Shown: positions 10,502 to 19,413 of the stretch, piece after piece
Position numbering within the stretch: position 1 is the stretch's first letter
How the letters are laid out: every line of letters starts with the position of its first letter
Origin: Actibacterium sp. MT2.3-13A
GTDB taxonomy: Bacteria; Pseudomonadota; Alphaproteobacteria; Rhodobacterales; Rhodobacteraceae
Reading direction: 5' to 3'
Length of the DNA: 64,000 nt
Assembly (NCBI RefSeq): GCF_018139985.1
Contig: NZ_JAGSOU010000010.1
Location: forward strand, 87,091-151,090
The notes under the pieces: model-generated
Told to the model about the DNA's origin: nothing
The model's database searches: none
What the model saw: the letters and a program-made list of their open reading frames with translations, nothing else
Program-made: the position numbers and the translations under genes

Positions 10502-11023
10502 ATGATGCAGCGCAGGCAGTTTCTCGTGCAGCTTCTGGCGGCTTCGGCCCTCGCCACGGCCGTGGCCGCGGGCCCGGCTGCCGCGGCCAGCCTGGAAGAT
10601 CGCGTGGTGGCCCAGCTCCGGGAGCAGGGCTTCACCTCGATCCGGGTGTCGCGCACCCTGCTGGGCCGGATGCGGATCGTCGCGCACGGGGGCGGGTATG
10701 AACGCGAGATCATCCTCAACCCCCGCACGGGCGAGATCCTCCGTGATTTCTGGGAAGGCCAGGAGCCCGGCGGCGGGCTGATCGCTCCGGACCGGAGCGG
10801 CGATCGTTCCGGCCCGGGCGGCAGGGACGGCGATGACGATGGCAAGGACGACGACGGCAGCGACGACGACGGCAAGGACGACGATAGCGGCAGCGACGAC
10901 AGCGGCGGCGACGACGACAGCGGCGGCGACGACAACAGCGACGACAGCGGCGAGGATGACGACGGTGGCGACGACGACGGCGGGGAAGATGACGACAGCG
11001 GGGATGACAAGGATGACAGATGA
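10502..11023 (+). CDS. Secreted Asp-rich protein, paralogue of the preceding gene, probable Tat substrate
   Basis: The protein of about 173 residues starts at 10502 or 10505 after AAAAGGTGA. Its N-terminus MMQRRQFLVQLLAASALATA looks like a twin-arginine signal ending near AAAA/SLEDR. The mature domain (VVAQLREQGFTSIRVSRTLL then GRMRIVAHGGG and NPRTGEILRDF) has the same fold pattern as the domain at 9709-10413, including the R-T-L-x-G-R strand. From about residue 100 on it is a D/G/S tail with repeated DDDGKDDDGSDDD-like units. The last codons overlap the start of the LuxR-type gene (ATGA). Duplication followed by divergence is the simplest origin. The function is unknown. Confidence 0.75.
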   Translation: MMQRRQFLVQLLAASALATAVAAGPAAAASLEDRVVAQLREQGFTSIRVSRTLLGRMRIVAHGGGYEREIILNPRTGEILRDFWEGQEPGGGLIAPDRSGDRSGPGGRDGDDDGKDDDGSDDDGKDDDSGSDDSGGDDDSGGDDNSDDSGEDDDGGDDDGGEDDDSGDDKDDR

Positions 11024-11577
11024 ACCGCGACCCGCACCCTGCGGCCGGCCCCGGTAGGCGGCGCGGGCGCAAGGCGATGACGGACAGGATCTTCATAGCG
11101 GCCGTGTGGCTCGTTCAGGCGCTCTGCGCCGTGTTTTTCGTCTCGGATATCTTCCTGACGGTGGTGGGCGCGCGCAGCACGCCGCTCAGCTGGCAGACCC
11201 GCGAACTGCTGGAGATCGGCGCCGCATTGGGGTTGATCCTCGGGCTGGTGCTGGGGGCCATGGCGTTGCGGCGCACCATGCAGCGCAGCGCCCGCGCCCA
11301 TGAGCAGCTGCGCTTGGCGCGCGGCGCCTTCCTGGACGTCATCGAGGAACGGTTCACGGCCTGGGCGCTGACCCCGGCCGAACGCGACGTGGCGCTGTTC
11401 TCGATCAAGGGGCTGAGCACGGCCGAGATCGCGGCGCTGCGCAACACCTCCGAGGGCACGGTGAAGGCCCAGACCAACGCGATCTACCGCAAGGCAGGGG
11501 TCAGCGGCCGCCCGCAGCTTCTGAGCCTGTTCATCGACGACCTGATGGACGATGCGCTGCCCCCCGGAAAAGGCTAG
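11020..11577 (+). CDS. Membrane-anchored LuxR-type helix-turn-helix regulator
   Basis: The 185-residue protein has two membrane helices in its first half (about residues 23-49 and 64-85), followed by a charged linker and a C-terminal LuxR-type DNA-binding domain (about 112-180). That domain contains LTPAERDVALFSIKGLSTAE, the turn LRNTSEGTVKAQTNAIYRKA and GVSGRPQLLSLF. There is no receiver or autoinducer domain, so it would act as a one-component regulator held in the inner membrane. The start could also be at 11077, which would remove a Pro/Arg-rich lead. It is translationally coupled to the acidic secreted protein before it, which suggests that it senses the state of those proteins. Its stop and the opposing gene's stop share one CTAG. 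Confidence 0.75.
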   Translation: MNRDPHPAAGPGRRRGRKAMTDRIFIAAVWLVQALCAVFFVSDIFLTVVGARSTPLSWQTRELLEIGAALGLILGLVLGAMALRRTMQRSARAHEQLRLARGAFLDVIEERFTAWALTPAERDVALFSIKGLSTAEIAALRNTSEGTVKAQTNAIYRKAGVSGRPQLLSLFIDDLMDDALPPGKG

Positions 11578-11960
11578 CCGCTGCGCCCCGCCGCATGCGC
11601 CTTCAGCACCGCCAGCGGCACGATCTCCAAGGCCGCCTCATGGGTGGCCTCCAGCCGCACCTCGGGCGCGCAGCCCTCGTCATGGGCCTGCAGGAAACGG
11701 CCGGCGCACAGGCACCAGCGATCACCCGGTTTCAGCCCGGCAAAGCCGAATTCGGGGCGCGGCGTGCTGAGATCGTTACCGACATATTTGGAATAGGCCA
11801 GGAACTCGGCAGTCATGACCGCGCAGACCGTGTGGCTGCCGCGGTCCGCGGGCCCGGTGTCGCAGCAGCCATTGCGGAAGAACCCGGTCAGCGGCGCGTT
11901 CGAGCAGGGCGCCAGAACGCCCCCCAGGACATTGCGCGAAGGCAGCATGTCGACGGGCAT
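11574..11960 (-). CDS. DUF2237 family protein
   Basis: The 128-residue protein matches the DUF2237 pattern: N-terminal S-R-N-V-L-G-G-x-L-x-P-C, then GFFRNGCCDTG, HTVCAVMTAEFL, FGFAGLKPGDRWCLCAGRF and HEAALEIVPL. The several conserved cysteines suggest metal or redox chemistry, but no activity is established for the family as far as I know. The start at 11960 is chosen because GGAGAT lies just upstream and the homologous part begins there. The frame continues open further upstream over pth. It is the last gene of the rplY-pth-DUF2237 series on the minus strand. Confidence 0.8.
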   Translation of the reverse strand: MPVDMLPSRNVLGGVLAPCSNAPLTGFFRNGCCDTGPADRGSHTVCAVMTAEFLAYSKYVGNDLSTPRPEFGFAGLKPGDRWCLCAGRFLQAHDEGCAPEVRLEATHEAALEIVPLAVLKAHAAGRSG

Positions 11961-12030
11961 TGCGATCTCCTTGCCGTTTCCGGTCATCCTGTCCCGCGGC
12001 GCGGCGCCGTCCGGCCTGCCGCGCGCGGGG

Positions 12031-12717
12031 TCATCTGAACTTGTCGGCCAACCTCTGCAGCGGGCTGCGGCTGTCGGTTTCGGGCTCGGTTTCCGGCGCG
12101 GGGGCGGGGCGGCCGTTGTGCTCCTCCGGGGCCGGTTTCGACGATCGCGGCGGCGCCACCCGCAGTGCAACCGCGTTCATGAAGCGGCCGGTGTCGCCCT
12201 CGGCCAGCGCGACGGCACCGTCCGAGATGCCGCGCAGCAGGTCGTCCAGCCAATCCTGATCGGCCTTGGCGAAATCGTTCAGCACATAGGCTGCCACCTT
12301 GTCCTTGTGGCCAGGATGGCCGATTCCCAGCCGCACCCGCCCGTAGTCCGCGCCGATATGGGCGTGAAGGGAGCGCAGCCCGTTATGGCCGGCATGCCCG
12401 CCGCCCTGCTTGACCCGCGCCTTGCCCGGCGCGAGGTCGAGCTCGTCGTGGAACACCACCACGTCCGAGGGCTCCAGCTTGAAGAAGCGCAGCGCCTCTC
12501 CCACCGCCTGACCCGAGCGGTTCATGAAGGTCCCGGGCTTGAGCAGCACCACCTTCTCGCGTCCCAGACGGCCCTCGCAGATCTCGCCCTGAAATTTCGT
12601 CCGCCAGGGCGAGAAGCCGTGATCCTCGGCAATCCGGTCCACGGCCATGAAGCCGATATTGTGCCGGTTGCCCGCATATTTCGCGCCGGGATTGCCCAGC
12701 CCAACGAACAGCCGCAT
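12031..12717 (-). CDS. pth: Peptidyl-tRNA hydrolase
   Basis: Pth releases stalled peptides from peptidyl-tRNA. The 228-residue product starts [20 protein letters not shown], which includes the catalytic-site asparagine and histidine of the family. It also contains the conserved FMNRSGQAV and [28 protein letters not shown] segment (about residues 90-118). A proline/alanine-rich C-terminal extension of about 35 residues goes beyond the core, as in several Rhodobacteraceae. It lies 118 bp downstream of rplY on the same strand, the usual rplY-pth pair. Confidence 0.95.
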   Translation of the reverse strand: MRLFVGLGNPGAKYAGNRHNIGFMAVDRIAEDHGFSPWRTKFQGEICEGRLGREKVVLLKPGTFMNRSGQAVGEALRFFKLEPSDVVVFHDELDLAPGKARVKQGGGHAGHNGLRSLHAHIGADYGRVRLGIGHPGHKDKVAAYVLNDFAKADQDWLDDLLRGISDGAVALAEGDTGRFMNAVALRVAPPRSSKPAPEEHNGRPAPAPETEPETDSRSPLQRLADKFR

Positions 12718-12835
12718 TGCCCCGCCTCCTTCTGCCGCGATCCCGGACCCTACCTAAGGGTCCGCTTGCGCCGCCGCAAACAAAAACGCGAGGGCAATGG
12801 CCCTCGCGTTTCCAGTCTCGTCCTGCGGGGAGGAC

Positions 12836-13465
12836 TTACGCCTCGCCGCCCTCTTCGGCCTCTTCGCCGGCTTCGTCCTCGGCGGAACGCAGGCCCGACG
12901 GAGCCGAGATGTTGGCGATCACGAAGTCGCGGTCGGTGATCATCGGCCGGGTGCCCTCGGGCAGCGCGATGTCCGAGATATGCACGATATCGCCGATGTT
13001 CAGGCCGGTCAGGTCAACGGTGATCTTCTCGGGGATGTCGCCGGCGGTCACCTTCAGCTCCACCTCCGGGCGCACCACGGTCAGCACGCCGCCCTTCTTG
13101 AGGCCGGGCGCGGCTTCCTCGTTGATGAACTCGACGGGGATGTAGAGGTTGATGCGCGAGGTGCGGCGCAGGCGCATCAGGTCCAGGTGGACCGGAAGGT
13201 CCTTGACCACGTCGCGCTGCACGTTGCGGCAGATCACGCGCACGTCTTCCTGGCCCTCGACCTTGAGGTTGAAGAGCGTGGACAGGAAGCGGCCCGCCTT
13301 CAGGCGCTTGAACAGCTCGTTGTACTTGACGTTGATCGGCTGCGGGTCTTCGCCGCCGCCGTAAACGATGCCCGGTACCAGGTTCTCGCGACGAGCTTGA
13401 CGAGCGGCCCCCTTGCCCGTCCCCGTCCGAACCGTGGCGTGAAGATCAGGAATCTGACCAGCCAT
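12836..13465 (-). CDS. rplY: 50S ribosomal protein L25 (Ctc form)
   Basis: L25 binds 5S rRNA. The 209-residue product is the long Ctc/TL5 form with an N-terminal L25 domain (about residues 5-95; [21 protein letters not shown]) and a C-terminal beta domain (about 100-190; [20 protein letters not shown] then [12 protein letters not shown]). It ends in an acidic Glu-rich tail. The ATG at 13465 has AGGAGATATATC just upstream. A leader hairpin GGGCAT/ATGCCC (13482-13506 region) precedes it and could contribute to autoregulation. A weak promoter with TATACG lies about 65 bp upstream. Confidence 0.95.
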   Translation of the reverse strand: MAGQIPDLHATVRTGTGKGAARQARRENLVPGIVYGGGEDPQPINVKYNELFKRLKAGRFLSTLFNLKVEGQEDVRVICRNVQRDVVKDLPVHLDLMRLRRTSRINLYIPVEFINEEAAPGLKKGGVLTVVRPEVELKVTAGDIPEKITVDLTGLNIGDIVHISDIALPEGTRPMITDRDFVIANISAPSGLRSAEDEAGEEAEEGGEA

Positions 13466-13797
13466 GATATATCTCCTAGGTTATGGGCATCCTCCAAGGG
13501 TGTATGCCCGATGAAGCCGCGCGTATAGACGAGACTCGGCCGGAGGAAAAGAGAAAAAACCGTCGCGATTCAAAGGAGGCGCCTGCGGCGCCGCGCCCTT
13601 TGGCCCTTCGGGCGGCTGGTGGCCTCATCCGCGGCGCGGCCCGCCCGGGGCCGGTCGCTTGCGGCGCCGGCGGACTGAGTATTTTTGGCCAAGAAGAAGG
13701 CTGCACGTCCTTTCTTCTTGGCTCAAATACTCCCGCCGGAGGCGCGCGGCGCCCGGAGGGCGGCGCAATACAAGCTGTGCGCCGAAGGCGCGCGATC
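13466..13797. repeat. Intergenic region lldD-rplY with inverted pair of the Rhodobacteraceae repeat
   Basis: Between the lldD and rplY genes the DNA holds a promoter-like area for rplY at its left end and, at 13664-13745, two facing copies of the repeat also found at 2606-2640. The left copy (13664-13700) contains GAGTATTTTTGGCCAAGAAG. The right copy (13711-13745, read on the minus strand) contains GCGCCTCCGGCGGGAGTATT. Together they can form a long hairpin with a 10-nt loop that could terminate lldD on the minus strand. No gene is seen. Confidence 0.65.
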
Positions 13798-14961
13798 TTA
13801 CTGCCAGTCGCCCTCGAAGCCCTTGGGCACCATCAGGATGCTGCGGTCGAGCTCGGTGACCTTGCGCTTGCCGCAGAGCGCCATCGAGATGTCGAGCTCC
13901 TTCTGGATGATTTCCAGCGCCTTGGTCACGCCGGCTTCGCCCATTGCGCCGAGGCCATAGACGAAGGAGCGGCCGATATAGGTGCCCTTGGCCCCCAGCG
14001 CCAGCGCCTTGAGCACGTCCTGGCCCGAGCGGATGCCGCTGTCGAGATGGACCTCGATCTTGTCGCCCACCGCGTCCATGATCGCGGGCAGGGCGCGGAT
14101 CGCCGAGAGCGCGCCGTCGAGCTGCCGGCCGCCGTGGTTCGACACCACGATCGCGTCGGCGCCGATATTGACCGCCTGCTTGGCGTCCTCGGGGTCGATG
14201 ATGCCCTTGATGATCACCTTGCCGCCCCACATCTTGCGGAACTGCGCGATGCGCTCCCAGTTCAGCGAGGGGTCGAAGGATTCGGCGGTCCAGGCCGACA
14301 GCGACGAGGGGTCCGAGACGCCCTTGGCATGGCCCACGATATTGCCGAAGAAGCGGCGCTTGGTGCCGAGCATCCCGATGCCCCAGCCAACCTTGGTCAT
14401 CATGTTGGCGATGGATTTCGGGGTCAGTTTCGGCGGCGCCGACAGGCCGTTTTTCAGATCCTTGTGGCGCTGGCCCAGCACCTGCAGGTCGACGGTGATC
14501 ACCACGGCCGAGCAGTTCGCCGCGCGGGCGCGGTCGAACAGGCGCTGCATGAAGTCGTCGTCCTTCAGCGTGTAGACCTGGAACCAGAAGGGTTTCGAGG
14601 TGTGCTCGGCCACGTCCTCGATCGAGCAGATCGACATGGTGGACAGCGTGAAGGGGACGCCGAATTTCTCGGCGGCGCGGGCGGCCTTGATCTCGCCGTC
14701 GGCGGCCTGCATTCCGGTCAGCCCGACCGGGGCGAGGGCCACCGGCATCGCCACGTCCTCGCCGATCATCTGCGACGCGGTAGAGCGCCCGGCCATGTCC
14801 ACCGCCACGCGCTGGCGCAGCAGGATATCCTGGAAATCGGTGGTGTTGTTGCGGAACGTCTGTTCGCTGTAGCTGCCGGATTCGGCGTAATCATAGAACA
14901 TGCGCGGGACGCGGCGTTCGTAGAGACGGCGCAGGTCTTCGATATTGGTGATGACGGGCAT
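13798..14961 (-). CDS. lldD: FMN-dependent alpha-hydroxy acid dehydrogenase, L-lactate dehydrogenase type
   Basis: Proteins of this family oxidise L-lactate or related 2-hydroxy acids with FMN and pass electrons to the respiratory chain. The 387-residue product has the family landmarks: FDYAESG-like FYDYAESGSYSEQT at the N-terminus, PVALAPVGLTGM, QVYTLKDDDF, AVVITVDLQVLGQRHKDLKN, and KGIIDPEDA. It also has the active-site IVVSNHGGRQLDGA with the catalytic histidine and HLDSGIRSGQDVLKALALGA. The start at 14961 is favoured over 14985 because GAGAGG lies 8 nt upstream. The substrate cannot be fixed from sequence alone; lactate is the usual call. It is divergent from the ZIP gene. Confidence 0.85.
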   Translation of the reverse strand: MPVITNIEDLRRLYERRVPRMFYDYAESGSYSEQTFRNNTTDFQDILLRQRVAVDMAGRSTASQMIGEDVAMPVALAPVGLTGMQAADGEIKAARAAEKFGVPFTLSTMSICSIEDVAEHTSKPFWFQVYTLKDDDFMQRLFDRARAANCSAVVITVDLQVLGQRHKDLKNGLSAPPKLTPKSIANMMTKVGWGIGMLGTKRRFFGNIVGHAKGVSDPSSLSAWTAESFDPSLNWERIAQFRKMWGGKVIIKGIIDPEDAKQAVNIGADAIVVSNHGGRQLDGALSAIRALPAIMDAVGDKIEVHLDSGIRSGQDVLKALALGAKGTYIGRSFVYGLGAMGEAGVTKALEIIQKELDISMALCGKRKVTELDRSILMVPKGFEGDWQ

Positions 14962-15089
14962 GGCGAAACCTCTCGCTTTGGTCAATTCCGCTTACCAATG
15001 CATGCGGAGTCTGGCAATCCTGTTCCGCCGCGGCGGTCCTGCCGGGCAACGCGGTTGCCGCCCGGCGGCGTCTCGCGCAGGATCGGCGC

Positions 15090-15863
15090 ATGAGTATCGT
15101 GACCTGGGGCCTCTTGGCGAGTCTGGCGGCCGGACTGATGACCGGGGTCGGCGCCGTGCCGGTGCTGTTGGGCCGGGCCGTGCCCGCGCGCCGCAACGAC
15201 GCGATGCTGGGCTTTGCCGCGGGCGTTATGCTGTCGGCATCGTTCTTCTCGCTGATCCTGCCCGGGCTCGAGGCGGCGCAGCGGCAATATGGCGGGGTGC
15301 CGGCCGCGGCCCTGATCGTGGGGGCGGGCATCGGGCTGGGCGCGCTGGCGGTGGCCGCGATGAACGAGGCGCTTCCGCACGAGCATTTCATCGCCGGACC
15401 CGAGGGCGCGGATCCCGGCGCGCTGGCCCGGATCTGGCTCTTCGTCATCGCCATCACCATCCACAATTTTCCCGAGGGGCTGGCCGTGGGCGTGGGCTTT
15501 GGCGGGGGCGACGTGGGCAACGGGCTGTCGCTGGCCACCGGCATCGGGCTGCAGAACGCGCCCGAGGGGCTGGCCGTGGGGCTGGCGCTGCGCGCGCAGG
15601 GCTACGGCCGTCTCTATGCGTTCCTGGTGGCCACCGCGACCGGGCTGATCGAGCCGCTGGGCGGGGTCCTGGGCGCCGCGGCGGTCAGCGCCTCGGCGCT
15701 GGTGCTGCCCTGGGGGCTGGCCTTTGCCGCGGGCGCGATGATCTATATCATCAGCCACGAGATCATCCCCGAGACCCACCGTCGCGGGCATCAGAACGCG
15801 GCCACCGCCGGGCTGGTGGTTGGGCTGATCCTGATGATGGTGCTGGACGTGACCCTGGGCTGA
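15090..15863 (+). CDS. ZIP-family metal transporter
   Basis: The 257-residue membrane protein has about eight hydrophobic helices and the two ZIP metal-site motifs. These are HNFPEGLAVGVGF in helix 4 (about residues 128-140) and QNAPEGLAVGLAL in helix 5 (about 155-167). A short loop with HEHF lies before helix 4, and SHEIIPETHRRGH near the C-terminal helices is typical of the ZupT/GufA branch. Such proteins import zinc, iron or other divalent metals across the inner membrane. The specific metal cannot be told from this sequence. It stands alone between lldD and trpA on opposite strands. Confidence 0.88.
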   Translation: MSIVTWGLLASLAAGLMTGVGAVPVLLGRAVPARRNDAMLGFAAGVMLSASFFSLILPGLEAAQRQYGGVPAAALIVGAGIGLGALAVAAMNEALPHEHFIAGPEGADPGALARIWLFVIAITIHNFPEGLAVGVGFGGGDVGNGLSLATGIGLQNAPEGLAVGLALRAQGYGRLYAFLVATATGLIEPLGGVLGAAAVSASALVLPWGLAFAAGAMIYIISHEIIPETHRRGHQNAATAGLVVGLILMMVLDVTLG

Positions 15864-15906
15864 GGCGCGGGACACGCGAATTTCTTGCTGGAAATCCTGT
15901 TCGCGG

Positions 15907-16698
15907 TCAGGCGCTGTGCGCGCCGTCGGCCAGGCCCTTCACATAGGCGAGGATCTCGGCCACGGGGCGGTTTTCCTCGATCTGCTTGACGATGGCCGAG
16001 CCCACGACAGCGCCGTCGGCCACCGCCGCGATGTCGCGCGCGTTGTCGGGCGTCTTGATGCCGAAGCCCACGATCACCGGCAGGTCGGTCTTCGCCTTGA
16101 TCCGGGCCACCTCGGGGCCGACATCGCCGGCCTGTGCCTCGGCCGCGCCGGTGATCCCGGTGATCGAGACGTAATAGACGAAGCCGGAGGTGTTCTGCAG
16201 CACCTTCGGCAGGCGCTTGTCGTCTGTGGTGGGGGTGGCGAGGCGGATGAAGTTCAGCCCGGCCTTTTGCGCCGGGATGCAGAGTTCCTCGTCCTCTTCC
16301 GGGGGCAGGTCCACCACGATCAGCCCGTCCACACCCGCCGCCTTGGCGTCCACCAGGAACTTGTCCACGCCGCGGTTATAGATCGGGTTGTAGTAGCCCA
16401 TCATCACGATCGGGGTCTCGTCGTCGCCCTTGCGGAACTCGGCCGCCATATCCAGCGTCTTCTGCAGGGTCTGGCCCGCCTCCAGCGCGCGCTGGCCCGC
16501 CAGCTGGATGGTCGGGCCGTCGGCCATCGGGTCGGTGAAGGGGATGCCCATCTCGATGATGTCCACGCCGGCGCCCGGCAGGCCCTTCACGATCTCCAGC
16601 GAGGTGTCGTAATCGGGGTCGCCCGCCATGACATAGGCGACGAAGGCTTTCTTGCCCTCGGCGTTCAGGGCGGCGAATTTGCGGTCGATGCGGGTCAT
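15907..16698 (-). CDS. trpA: Tryptophan synthase alpha subunit
   Basis: TrpA cleaves indole-3-glycerol phosphate and channels indole to TrpB. The 263-residue TIM barrel contains the catalytic glutamate and aspartate in [20 protein letters not shown] (about residues 47-66), [40 protein letters not shown] with the active-site loop, and the phosphate-binding [10 protein letters not shown] and GAVVGSAIV segments. It is convergent with the ZIP gene and divergent from ychF, and is separated from trpFB by about 6 kb. This split arrangement of trp genes is common in Rhodobacterales. Confidence 0.97.
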   Translation of the reverse strand: MTRIDRKFAALNAEGKKAFVAYVMAGDPDYDTSLEIVKGLPGAGVDIIEMGIPFTDPMADGPTIQLAGQRALEAGQTLQKTLDMAAEFRKGDDETPIVMMGYYNPIYNRGVDKFLVDAKAAGVDGLIVVDLPPEEDEELCIPAQKAGLNFIRLATPTTDDKRLPKVLQNTSGFVYYVSITGITGAAEAQAGDVGPEVARIKAKTDLPVIVGFGIKTPDNARDIAAVADGAVVGSAIVKQIEENRPVAEILAYVKGLADGAHSA

Positions 16699-16821
16699 GG
16701 GCGTCCTCTGGTCTGGTTCCCTGCGGTTTGCGGCATCGCGCCCCGAAAATCAATGCCCCGCTTGACCTCTGCCCGCCGCAGCCCCTACATGCGCCCGACC
16801 CTTTTCGAGGAGACACAGGCG

Positions 16822-17919
16822 ATGGGCTTCAAAACCGGGATCGTGGGGCTGCCGAATGTCGGCAAGTCGACGCTGTTCAATGCGCTGACCAGGACGGCCG
16901 CGGCGCAGGCCGCCAACTTCCCCTTCTGCACGATCGAGCCCAACGTGGGCGAGGTGGCGGTGCCCGATGCGCGCCTCGACACGCTGGCCCGGATCGCCGG
17001 GTCGAAAGCGATCATCCCCGCGCGCATGACCTTCGTCGACATCGCCGGGCTGGTGAAGGGCGCCTCCAAGGGCGAGGGGCTGGGCAACCAGTTCCTGGCC
17101 AATATCCGCGAATGCGACGCCATCGCCCACGTCCTGCGCTGCTTCGAGGATGACGACGTGACCCATGTCGAGGGCCGCGTGAACCCCGTCGAGGATGCCG
17201 CCACCATCGAGACCGAGCTGATGATCGCCGACATGGAGTCGATCGAGAAGCGGCTGCAGAACCTCACCCGCAAGGTGCGCGGCGGCGACAAGGAGGCGGT
17301 CCAGCAGGAGCGCCTGCTGAAGGCCGCGCTGGCCGCGCTGGAGGAGGGCAGACCCGCCCGCACCGTCGAGGTGGACGACGAGGACCGCAAGGCCTGGGAC
17401 ATGCTGCAACTGCTGACCAGCAAGCCGATCCTCTGTGTCTGCAACGTCTCCGAGGAGGAGGCCGCCACCGGCAATGACCATTCTCGCGCGGTCGAGAAGA
17501 TGGCGGCCGAGCAGGGCGCGGCCGCGGTGGTGATCTCGGCCAAGATCGAGGAGGAGATCAGCCAGCTCGACCGCGAGGAGGCCGAGGTCTTCCTCGAGGA
17601 ACTGGGGCTGAAGGAGGCCGGTCTCGACCGCATGATCCGCGCGGGCTACGAGCTGCTGGGGCTGCAGACCTATTTCACCATCGGCCCCAAGGAGGCGCGC
17701 GCCTGGACCATCGCCAAGGGCACGCTGGCGCCGCAGGCGGCGGGCGTCATCCACGGCGATTTCGAGCGCGGCTTCATCCGGGCCGAGACCATCGGCTACG
17801 AGGATTTCGTGGCCTGCGGCGGCGAGCAGGGCGCCAAGGACGCGGGCAAGATGCGCGCCGAGGGCAAGGGTTACGCGGTGAAGGACGGCGACGTGCTGCA
17901 CTTCCTCTTCAACGCCTGA
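16822..17919 (+). CDS. ychF: Redox-regulated P-loop ATPase/GTPase YchF (Obg family)
   Basis: YchF (OLA1 homologue) binds ATP in preference to GTP and associates with ribosomes. The 365-residue product has the P-loop GLPNVGKSTLFN at about residues 8-19, the NFPFCTIEPNVG switch region, the G3-like DIAGLVKGASKGEGLGN, and a C-terminal TGS domain (about 280-363) ending in YAVKDGDVLHFLFNA. The start at 16822 is preceded by GAGGAG at good spacing. An upstream in-frame ATG at 16788 lacks such a site. A strong terminator follows. Confidence 0.95.
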   Translation: MGFKTGIVGLPNVGKSTLFNALTRTAAAQAANFPFCTIEPNVGEVAVPDARLDTLARIAGSKAIIPARMTFVDIAGLVKGASKGEGLGNQFLANIRECDAIAHVLRCFEDDDVTHVEGRVNPVEDAATIETELMIADMESIEKRLQNLTRKVRGGDKEAVQQERLLKAALAALEEGRPARTVEVDDEDRKAWDMLQLLTSKPILCVCNVSEEEAATGNDHSRAVEKMAAEQGAAAVVISAKIEEEISQLDREEAEVFLEELGLKEAGLDRMIRAGYELLGLQTYFTIGPKEARAWTIAKGTLAPQAAGVIHGDFERGFIRAETIGYEDFVACGGEQGAKDAGKMRAEGKGYAVKDGDVLHFLFNA

Positions 17920-17944
17920 TCCGGCAGCGCCCGGAAATTTCCGC

Positions 17945-17980
17945 GAACGCCCCATGCGCCCCGCCGCGCATGGGGCGTTC
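17945..17980 (+). terminator. Strong hairpin after ychF
   Basis: GAACGCCCCATGCG (17945-17958) pairs perfectly with CGCATGGGGCGTTC (17967-17980) around an 8-nt loop and is followed by GTCGTTTC. The 14-bp stem is very stable although the T-tract is short. Confidence 0.75.
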
Positions 17981-18099
17981 GTCGTTTCTGCGGGGTCTTT
18001 ACGCGCCGCCCGCGGGCCGGGCGCGCCTGGCGCGAAGGGGCTAGGCGGCGGGCTGTTCTGCCCCTAGACATATTCGCGACATTCAATATGAGGTATTCC

Positions 18100-19413
18100 A
18101 TGCCGATTTGGTCCAAAGCATTTTTCCGCATGCTTGCCTTCGCCGCGCCGGTCGCGCTCGGCGGGCTGAGCGTGGCCTATTCCGACGCCCTGAAACAGCC
18201 GCCTGCCGGCAAGGAGCGCAGCCAGCCGCCCACCCCGGTGCGCGTGCTGACTATGGCCCCGGTCGAGATGGTGCCGCGCATCACCGGCTACGGCACGGTG
18301 GCGCCGACGCGCGAATGGCGCGCGATCGCGCGGGTCGAGGGCGAGGTGATCGAGACCGCGCCGCAGCTCGCCAGCGGCGAGATCGTGCCGGCGGGCACGA
18401 CGCTGGTGCGGCTCGACGACACCGACCTGCGGCTGTCCTTGGCGCAGATGGACGCGCAGCTCGCGGCGCAGGCGGTGAAGGACGAGACGCTGACCGCCAG
18501 CCTGCAGATCGCGCGCTCGGACCTCGCGCTCGCGCTGGGCGATCTGAACCGCCAGCAGGAGTTGGCCGATCAGGGCGTCGCCACCCAGGCCAAGCGCGAC
18601 ACCGCGCGCCGGGCCGAACTGTCGTCGCGTGCCAGGGTCACCGAGATCGAGAACCAGCTGGCCCTGAACGCGGCCGAGCGCGAGGTGCTTAAGGCGCAGC
18701 GCGCCACCGCCGCGCGGGCGCTGGAATTCACCGCGATCAAGGCGCCCTACGACATGCGGATCGGCAGCGTCGACGCCGAGATCGGGCAGGTGGTCAACCG
18801 CGGCCAGACGCTCCTGACCGCCGAGGGCATCGACGCGGTCGAGATCGCGGCGCAGTTCGCCATCGGCCGGGTCGGGCCGCTGGTGCGCGCCATGGGCGAC
18901 GGCGCCAATGTGCTGGGGCTGAAGGCCCGGGTGCGGCTGCCCGCGCCCGGCCATTCGGTGATCTGGGAGGCGACGGTGGACCGCGTGGGCGAGGCCATCG
19001 ACGCCCGCACCCAGAGCAGTACCATCGTGGTGCGGGTCGATCAGCCAGTGGCGCAGGCCCAGGCCGGGCAGCGCCCGCCGCTCAGGCGCAACATGTTCGT
19101 CGAGGTCATCCTCAGCGCGCCGAAGCGGCCGGTGCTGGCGGCGCCGCTGGACGCGGTGCGCGGCGGCAAGGCGCTGGTGGTCAGCGCCGAGGGCACGCTT
19201 GAGCGGCGCGAGGTGACGGTGGGCTACACCATCGGCGACATCGCCGTGGTCACCGAGGGGCTGGCGGAGGGCGACAAGCTGGTCGTCACCGATCCGGCGA
19301 TCGCGGTGCCGGGCATGGCGGTCAAGCCGGTCGAGGACAAGGCGGTCAAGGCGCAGATCGCGGCCGCCGGCGGCGGTCAGGGCAGGGGCCAGGGCAAGGG
19401 GCAGGACCAATGA
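18100..19413 (+). CDS. RND efflux periplasmic adaptor (membrane fusion protein)
   Basis: The 437-residue protein has an N-terminal membrane/secretion segment (FFRMLAFAAPVALGGLSVAY), a barrel-sandwich half (YGTVAPTREWRAIARVEGEV), and a long alpha-helical hairpin with Gln/Ala/Arg-rich coiled coil (about residues 115-215). A beta-barrel (VRLPAPGHSVIWEATVDRVG) and a C-terminal Gly/Gln/Lys-rich tail complete it, as in the HlyD/AcrA family. The start at 18100 has GAGGT 6 nt upstream; the frame allows 18088. The stop overlaps the start of the RND pump gene (ATGA). Substrates are unknown. Confidence 0.9.
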   Translation: MPIWSKAFFRMLAFAAPVALGGLSVAYSDALKQPPAGKERSQPPTPVRVLTMAPVEMVPRITGYGTVAPTREWRAIARVEGEVIETAPQLASGEIVPAGTTLVRLDDTDLRLSLAQMDAQLAAQAVKDETLTASLQIARSDLALALGDLNRQQELADQGVATQAKRDTARRAELSSRARVTEIENQLALNAAEREVLKAQRATAARALEFTAIKAPYDMRIGSVDAEIGQVVNRGQTLLTAEGIDAVEIAAQFAIGRVGPLVRAMGDGANVLGLKARVRLPAPGHSVIWEATVDRVGEAIDARTQSSTIVVRVDQPVAQAQAGQRPPLRRNMFVEVILSAPKRPVLAAPLDAVRGGKALVVSAEGTLERREVTVGYTIGDIAVVTEGLAEGDKLVVTDPAIAVPGMAVKPVEDKAVKAQIAAAGGGQGRGQGKGQDQ

